Positions 59,701 through 64,000 of a stretch of 64,000 nucleotides of DNA are shown in pieces (within the stretch, counting starts at the first letter, position 1; every line of letters starts with the position of its first letter). The position numbers and the translations under genes were made by a program. The notes under the pieces were generated by a model that saw only the letters and a program-made list of their open reading frames with translations, searched no databases and was not told the DNA's origin. The stretch spans positions 662,807 through 726,806 of the forward strand of contig NZ_LT635839.1 in assembly GCF_900128475.1 (NCBI RefSeq). Direction: 5' to 3'. The stretch comes from Mediterranea massiliensis (GTDB lineage Bacteria; Bacteroidota; Bacteroidia; Bacteroidales; Bacteroidaceae).

Positions 59701-61080
59701 TCAGCATCGCTTTTCCAGCAGGCGGGTAATCTCGGGCACGTAGTTGTCCAGGTCGCCGGCACCCAATACAATCAGTACCTCGATATCCTTGTGTTCAAGC
59801 AGATTCAGGATGTCTTCCTTCCGGCACATACATTTCTCGATGCCCGGACGCAGATTGTCGTAGATGAGCCGGCTGCTGACACCGGGTATCGGTTGCTCAC
59901 GTGCCGGATAGATGTCGGTCAGTATCACCTCGTCGAGAAGCGAGAGGCTGTCGGCGAACTCGTGATAGAAATCGCGTGTGCGGGTGTACAGGTGCGGCTG
60001 GAAGATAGCGGTGATCTTCTTGTCCCGATACAGCTCGCGGATAGACTTCACGCTTTGGGCAATTTCGGCCGGGTGATGGGCGTAGTCGCTGAGGAAGACG
60101 ATGCGGTCAGTCTTCAGTTTGAAGTCGAAGCGTCGGTCCACTCCCTGGAAGCTGGCCATGCCGCGTTTGATCTCTTCATCCGTAACGCCGTTCAGATGGG
60201 CCAAAGCCATGGCTGCCACCCCGTTTTCGATGTTGATGCTGATGGGCACGCCCAACTGAATGTCGTTGATGCGTGTGTCGGGGGCTACGAAGTCCAGAAA
60301 GATTTCACCGCCTCCGATTCGGATATTCTCGGCATGGAAGTCTCCACTTTCGCGGTTGTAGGTATAAGTCCTTACGCCCGGCTGTACATCGGGCTGTAGA
60401 GCCAGTCCTTCGTGTATGATCAGTGCCCCGCCCGGCTGGATGAGCGTGGTGTAGTGGCGGAAACTTTCCAGGTAGGCTTCACGGGTACCATAGATGTCCA
60501 GATGGTCGGGGTCGGTAGCTGTGATGACGCTCATGTACGGTGAGAGCCAATGGAAAGAGCGGTCGAACTCGTCGGCTTCGATAACTGTGTACGGGCTATC
60601 CTGTGACAGGAGCAGGTTGGTTCCATAATTTTTTGAGATACCTCCCAGGAAGGCGGTACATCCTATGGACGACTGATGCAGCAGATGGGCCGCCATGGTG
60701 CTGGTGGTGGTCTTACCATGTGTGCCGGCTACGCAGAGTGCCTTGCTGCTGCGGGTAATGATGCCCAGTACCTGGGCGCGCTTGTGGATTTCAAAACCCT
60801 GGGTACGGAAGTAGTTCAGTTCGGCATGCTCGTGAGGGATGGCAGGAGTATATACGACCAGTGTTGTGGCTTTGTCCTTGCACCAGTCCGGTATCAAGTT
60901 GACATCTTCTTCATAGTGGATGGCAGCCCCTTCAGCTATCAGTCTGGCAGTCAGTTCGCTGGGCGTTCGGTCGTATCCTGCTACCCGCTTTCCTTTCGAC
61001 AGGAAGTAGCGTATCAGGGCGCTCATGCCGATCCCTCCGGCACCGACGAAATAAACGGATTGTATAGTTTCTATATTCAT
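59701..61080 (-). CDS. murC: UDP-N-acetylmuramate--L-alanine ligase
   Basis: MurC (459 aa) adds L-alanine to UDP-MurNAc with ATP, the first amino acid step of peptidoglycan precursor synthesis in the cytosol. The N-terminal UDP-binding domain starts VYFVGAGGIGMSALIRYF, the ATP loop is AGTHGKTTTSTM (about 112-123), the central domain has ITATDPDHLDIY, and the C-terminal domain has FSDYAHHPAEIAQ and FQPHLYTRTRDF. Length is normal. It is in the order murG-murC-ftsQ within the cluster. Confidence 0.97.
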   Translation of the reverse strand: MNIETIQSVYFVGAGGIGMSALIRYFLSKGKRVAGYDRTPSELTARLIAEGAAIHYEEDVNLIPDWCKDKATTLVVYTPAIPHEHAELNYFRTQGFEIHKRAQVLGIITRSSKALCVAGTHGKTTTSTMAAHLLHQSSIGCTAFLGGISKNYGTNLLLSQDSPYTVIEADEFDRSFHWLSPYMSVITATDPDHLDIYGTREAYLESFRHYTTLIQPGGALIIHEGLALQPDVQPGVRTYTYNRESGDFHAENIRIGGGEIFLDFVAPDTRINDIQLGVPISINIENGVAAMALAHLNGVTDEEIKRGMASFQGVDRRFDFKLKTDRIVFLSDYAHHPAEIAQSVKSIRELYRDKKITAIFQPHLYTRTRDFYHEFADSLSLLDEVILTDIYPAREQPIPGVSSRLIYDNLRPGIEKCMCRKEDILNLLEHKDIEVLIVLGAGDLDNYVPEITRLLEKRC

Positions 61081-61106
61081 TTTCTTAAATACTCGTTGAT
61101 GGGTGA

Positions 61107-62273
61107 TTACTTATCTTTCTCTTTTATCAGATTGAGCACTTCCTGTGCGATGATGCGGGCCGAGTCGGGTAGGGCAAGCTTGCTGATGTTTTGGCTTAGC
61201 TGCTTCAGTTGCTCATCGTCGGTTACTGTTGCCAGAGCCGTGTCAAGCAGTTTCTCTTGTGCCTCGGCGTCTTTAATATACAGGGCGGCATCCTTGTTGA
61301 CCAGTGCCAATGCGTTTTTGGTCTGATGGTCTTCGGCAACGTTGGGCGAAGGGACCAGAATGACCGGCTTGCCCAGGAGGCAGAACTCAGAAATGGATCC
61401 GGCGCCAGCCCGCGAGATGACCAGGTCGGCCAGTGTGTAGGCACTGTTCATGTTCTTGATAAAGTCGGTCACATACAGGTTTGGCAGGCTGCTGACACGA
61501 GTGTTGCGGACAGCTTCACCTGTAAATGCCGTAATGGCGGCTTTCACCTGTTCGATGTATATCTTGCCGGTTTGCCAGATGAACTGTACTTCGGGGTGGG
61601 CTTTGATTTGTGCCAGTCCGGCTGTCAATGTCTGATTGATAGTACGGGCTCCCAAACTGCCTCCCAGAATCAGGATGGTCTTCCGGCTAGGGTCGAGACT
61701 GAACAGATGGGCCGCTTCTTCACGCGTAATCGGGTCGTTGAGCAAGGTTTGTCTCACGGGATTACCCGTCAGCAGAATCTTCTCGGCCGGGAAGAACTTT
61801 TCCATTCCTTCGTAGGCCACGCAAATGCGGTCAGCTTTTTGAGCCAGCAGCTTGTTGGTCACTCCCGCATATGAGTTCTGTTCCTGTATCAGGGTGGGGA
61901 TACCCATCATACCGGCTGTCTTCAGTGTCGGGCCGCTGGCATATCCGCCTACTCCTACCGCTACTTGCGGACGGAATTCCTTGATGATTTTGCGGGCTTT
62001 CCATTGGCTGCGCAGCAGTTTGATGATAACAGCAAAGTTTTTCCACAGATGTTGTCGGTCGAAGCCTGCTACCGGCAGACCGATGATGCGGTAGCCGGCG
62101 TCGGGTACGCGTTGCATTTCCATCCTTCCTTCGGCACCGACAAACAGGATTTCTGCTTCGGGGCACAGTTCACGGATGGCGTTGGCAATGGATACGGCCG
62201 GGAAGATATGACCTCCCGTACCGCCTCCGCTGATGATGATACGCGGATGGTTATGATTGTTGTTCTCCTTCAT
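61107..62273 (-). CDS. murG: UDP-GlcNAc--lipid I GlcNAc transferase MurG
   Basis: MurG (388 aa) is a peripheral inner membrane GT28 enzyme that converts lipid I to lipid II. The N-terminal domain has the glycine loop SGGGTGGHIFPAVSIANA and GVGGYASGPTLKTA with TLIQEQNSYAGVTNKLLA; the C-terminal domain has LILGGSLGARTINQT and the UDP-GlcNAc site SRAGAGSISEFCLLGKP. The last part lies near LVNKDAALYI. It lies between ftsW and murC in the same direction, 24 bases after ftsW. Confidence 0.97.
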   Translation of the reverse strand: MKENNNHNHPRIIISGGGTGGHIFPAVSIANAIRELCPEAEILFVGAEGRMEMQRVPDAGYRIIGLPVAGFDRQHLWKNFAVIIKLLRSQWKARKIIKEFRPQVAVGVGGYASGPTLKTAGMMGIPTLIQEQNSYAGVTNKLLAQKADRICVAYEGMEKFFPAEKILLTGNPVRQTLLNDPITREEAAHLFSLDPSRKTILILGGSLGARTINQTLTAGLAQIKAHPEVQFIWQTGKIYIEQVKAAITAFTGEAVRNTRVSSLPNLYVTDFIKNMNSAYTLADLVISRAGAGSISEFCLLGKPVILVPSPNVAEDHQTKNALALVNKDAALYIKDAEAQEKLLDTALATVTDDEQLKQLSQNISKLALPDSARIIAQEVLNLIKEKDK

Positions 62274-62297
62274 ATTTTCACCTTATTATATATGTGC

Positions 62298-63608
62298 TTA
62301 TTTGAATTCACTGTCACTGTTCAGAAGCTTGGAGGTTGGTTCTTCGGCTTCCTGACCGGCAGACGGCTGTTCGGTTGTTGTCTTGTCGCCCGTTTCTATC
62401 TGCATGGGGATTTGTGCGTCATGCAGGCGCTGTTCCTCCAGCTGGGCGGTATATCGGCTCACGCTCAGTATCATGCCGATGTAGGCACAGTTGATGAAGG
62501 TGGATGTACCTCCCTTGCTGATGAGCGGCAGCGGTTGTCCAGTGACGGGAGCCAGTCCCACGGCTACCATCATGTTGAACAAAGCTTGGGTTACCAGTAG
62601 CAGGGCGATGCCTATCACCAGAAAGGCGGGAAACGTCCGGTCGCACTTCTTGGCGATGCGCCCGACGCGTATCAGCAGACAAACATAAAGAAAGACGACG
62701 ACGATACCGCCAATCAGTCCCAGTTCTTCAATGATGATGGCATAAATGAAATCCGAATAGGCCTGACTCAGAAAATCGCGCTGTACGGAGTTGCCCGGCC
62801 CCTTGCCAATGACGTGGCTGGTGGCTACAGCAATGCGGGCATGCGCTACCTGTGCATCGCCGTCAATGTCAAATTTGGCCGCCGGTACTTCCTTGGCGTA
62901 TGCGAAATCTACGATACGTGCCTTGACCGTTGTGAAGCGGTGTCCCATCGGAATCTTTTCCAGCGTGTCATTAGGGGTAGCCAGCAGGAAGGATACGAAC
63001 AGTACAACCAGTCCGACCAATCCGCCTCCCAGCATCAGCAGCTTTTTGGCTTGTATACGTCCGATGAACATCATCAGGTAGACGGTACTGAAAAGCAACA
63101 CACCGGTTGAGTAGTTCTCAGGCAGGATGAGGCCGCAGACGATGCACGTCATGATCATGATGCGTTTGAATGCCTTGGGAGAGGCCCCGTTTTCATCCTG
63201 TCCTCGTGACAAGATGACGGCTGTTCCCATTACCACTCCCATCTTGGCCAGTTCCGACGGTTGGAACTGAACTCCCATGAAGGTCATCCAGCGGGCTGCA
63301 CCATTGATGCGGTCGCCTGTGACGAAGCCTGTAACCATCACGAAGAGCAGCAGTACAATGGACACCAGCAGCAACGGATAGGGAAGTGCCTGAAACCACT
63401 TGTAGGGAATGTTGTGTACAAACACGACAATCAAGGCTCCGATAGACAGCAGGATGGTATGCTGGGTGATGGGGCCCCAGTGGTCGCCGCTTTTATAGGT
63501 CAGTGTAGAAGCGGCGGAGAATACCTCGGTGATGGAGATGAGACAGAGTACCAGGAAGATAATCCATATCACCTTGTCGCCTTTGAATATGCTTTTCAGT
63601 AAATCCAC
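62298..63608 (-). CDS. ftsW: FtsW, SEDS peptidoglycan polymerase of the divisome
   Basis: FtsW (436 aa) is a multi-pass SEDS protein that polymerises lipid II at the division site with its partner penicillin-binding protein. About ten membrane segments are visible. Family markers are NGAARWMTFMGVQFQPSELAK near residue 100, ENYSTGVLLF, the GPGNSVQRDFLSQAYSDFIYAIIIEELG loop, and PLPLISKGGTSTFINC near the end. The hydrophilic C terminus (about 40 residues) is rich in Gln, Glu and Thr. RodA is the alternative SEDS protein, but the position between murD and murG supports FtsW. Confidence 0.95.
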   Translation of the reverse strand: MDLLKSIFKGDKVIWIIFLVLCLISITEVFSAASTLTYKSGDHWGPITQHTILLSIGALIVVFVHNIPYKWFQALPYPLLLVSIVLLLFVMVTGFVTGDRINGAARWMTFMGVQFQPSELAKMGVVMGTAVILSRGQDENGASPKAFKRIMIMTCIVCGLILPENYSTGVLLFSTVYLMMFIGRIQAKKLLMLGGGLVGLVVLFVSFLLATPNDTLEKIPMGHRFTTVKARIVDFAYAKEVPAAKFDIDGDAQVAHARIAVATSHVIGKGPGNSVQRDFLSQAYSDFIYAIIIEELGLIGGIVVVFLYVCLLIRVGRIAKKCDRTFPAFLVIGIALLLVTQALFNMMVAVGLAPVTGQPLPLISKGGTSTFINCAYIGMILSVSRYTAQLEEQRLHDAQIPMQIETGDKTTTEQPSAGQEAEEPTSKLLNSDSEFK

Positions 63609-63673
63609 TTTATTCAGAATTTAGATGTTCTACTTTTCGTTTTTTAGAAGGACCGTATGCTTCTGTCCTTCCC

Positions 63674-64000
63674 TTATAAGGCCCGTACGCAGGCTTTGAA
63701 CTGGTCGCCTCGGTCTTCGTAACTCTTGAACAGGTCGAACGAAGCACAGCAGGGGCTCAGCAGAACGGTTTCTCCTTTCTTGGCCAGATGGAAAGCGGCG
63801 TCTACGGCATCCTTCATGCCTGTCTGTACGTCGGCTACCGGTAGTCCCAGACGATCGAAAAACTCATGCAGTTTTTCATTGTGAAGTCCCAGATAGACCA
63901 ATGCCGAGCATTTTTCTCGTACCAGTTCCTCTATCTCTTTGTAGTCATTGCCCTTGTCCTTGCCTCCCAGAATCAGTACGGTTTTGGTGGTCATGCTTTG
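63674..64000 (-). CDS. murD: UDP-N-acetylmuramoylalanine--D-glutamate ligase, C-terminal part
   Basis: The last 108 residues of MurD, open to the window edge on the minus strand (the frame runs on upstream of ATG 63994 as QSM). The C-terminal Mur ligase domain is seen: VLILGGKDKGNDY, DAVDAAFHLAKKGETVLLSPCCASFDLFKSYEDRGDQF, with the SPxxASFDxFxxxxxRG signature. MurD adds D-glutamate to UDP-MurNAc-L-Ala. It lies 65 bases before ftsW, the usual order in this phylum. The ATP and substrate domains are outside the window. Confidence 0.95.
   Translation of the reverse strand, partial: QSMTTKTVLILGGKDKGNDYKEIEELVREKCSALVYLGLHNEKLHEFFDRLGLPVADVQTGMKDAVDAAFHLAKKGETVLLSPCCASFDLFKSYEDRGDQFKACVRAL

Overview
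The window looks like a chromosomal segment of a gut Bacteroidaceae (Bacteroides or Phocaeicola type). The signs are SusC/SusD pairs with lipoprotein and glycoside hydrolase neighbours, TlpA-like and DUF3109/DUF2582 proteins, promoters of the Bacteroidetes form TTTG-N19-TAnnTTTG, generally weak Shine-Dalgarno sequences, and a gyrB-rpsT-tRNA-Glu-recO neighbourhood. I worked by reading only, so all family names rest on recognised motifs and not on searches.

Layout. 1-5961 (+): the end of a glycosaminoglycan-type locus with a PL8 lyase cut by the window edge, a GH88 unsaturated glucuronyl hydrolase, an alginate-lyase-fold protein and a complete second PL8 lyase. 6567-12158 (+): rimP-nusA-infB, with a clean promoter and an attenuator-like hairpin ahead of rimP, then cvpA. 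12191-17207 (+): the SUF iron-sulfur operon sufB-sufC-sufD-sufS, with palindromic repeats in its gaps. 17298-19921: a YbjQ-type protein and a K+-dependent membrane pyrophosphatase. 20028-32030 (+): a carbohydrate utilisation locus with a membrane regulator, a susC split by one in-frame TAA, susD, a SusE/F-like lipoprotein, two related GH27/GH36-clan enzymes and a GH97 alpha-glucosidase-type enzyme. 32669-47048: housekeeping and envelope genes (lysO, rnhB, corA, a TlpA-like protein, gpmI, DUF3109, a retropepsin-like protease, two DUF2582 proteins, gyrB, rpsT, tRNA-Glu, recO). 47058-52874 (-): a very large alpha-2-macroglobulin-like protein. 53037-53519 (-): a small, apparently regulated transcription unit holding only tiny ORFs. 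53732-64000 (-): pepD, yqeY and the division and cell wall cluster ftsZ-ftsA-ftsQ-murC-murG-ftsW-murD (murD cut by the edge).

Three things stand out. First, the tiny-ORF unit at 53037-53519 has a promoter, two matching 14-bp operator-like palindromes around it, a canonical AGGAGG ribosome site (rare in this phylum) and a strong terminator. Second, four unrelated intergenic regions hold short arrays with the same 22-nt period and internal dyads, but a different sequence at each locus. Third, the susC gene is broken by a single TAA exactly at the conserved tyrosine of its VVVIGYG motif.
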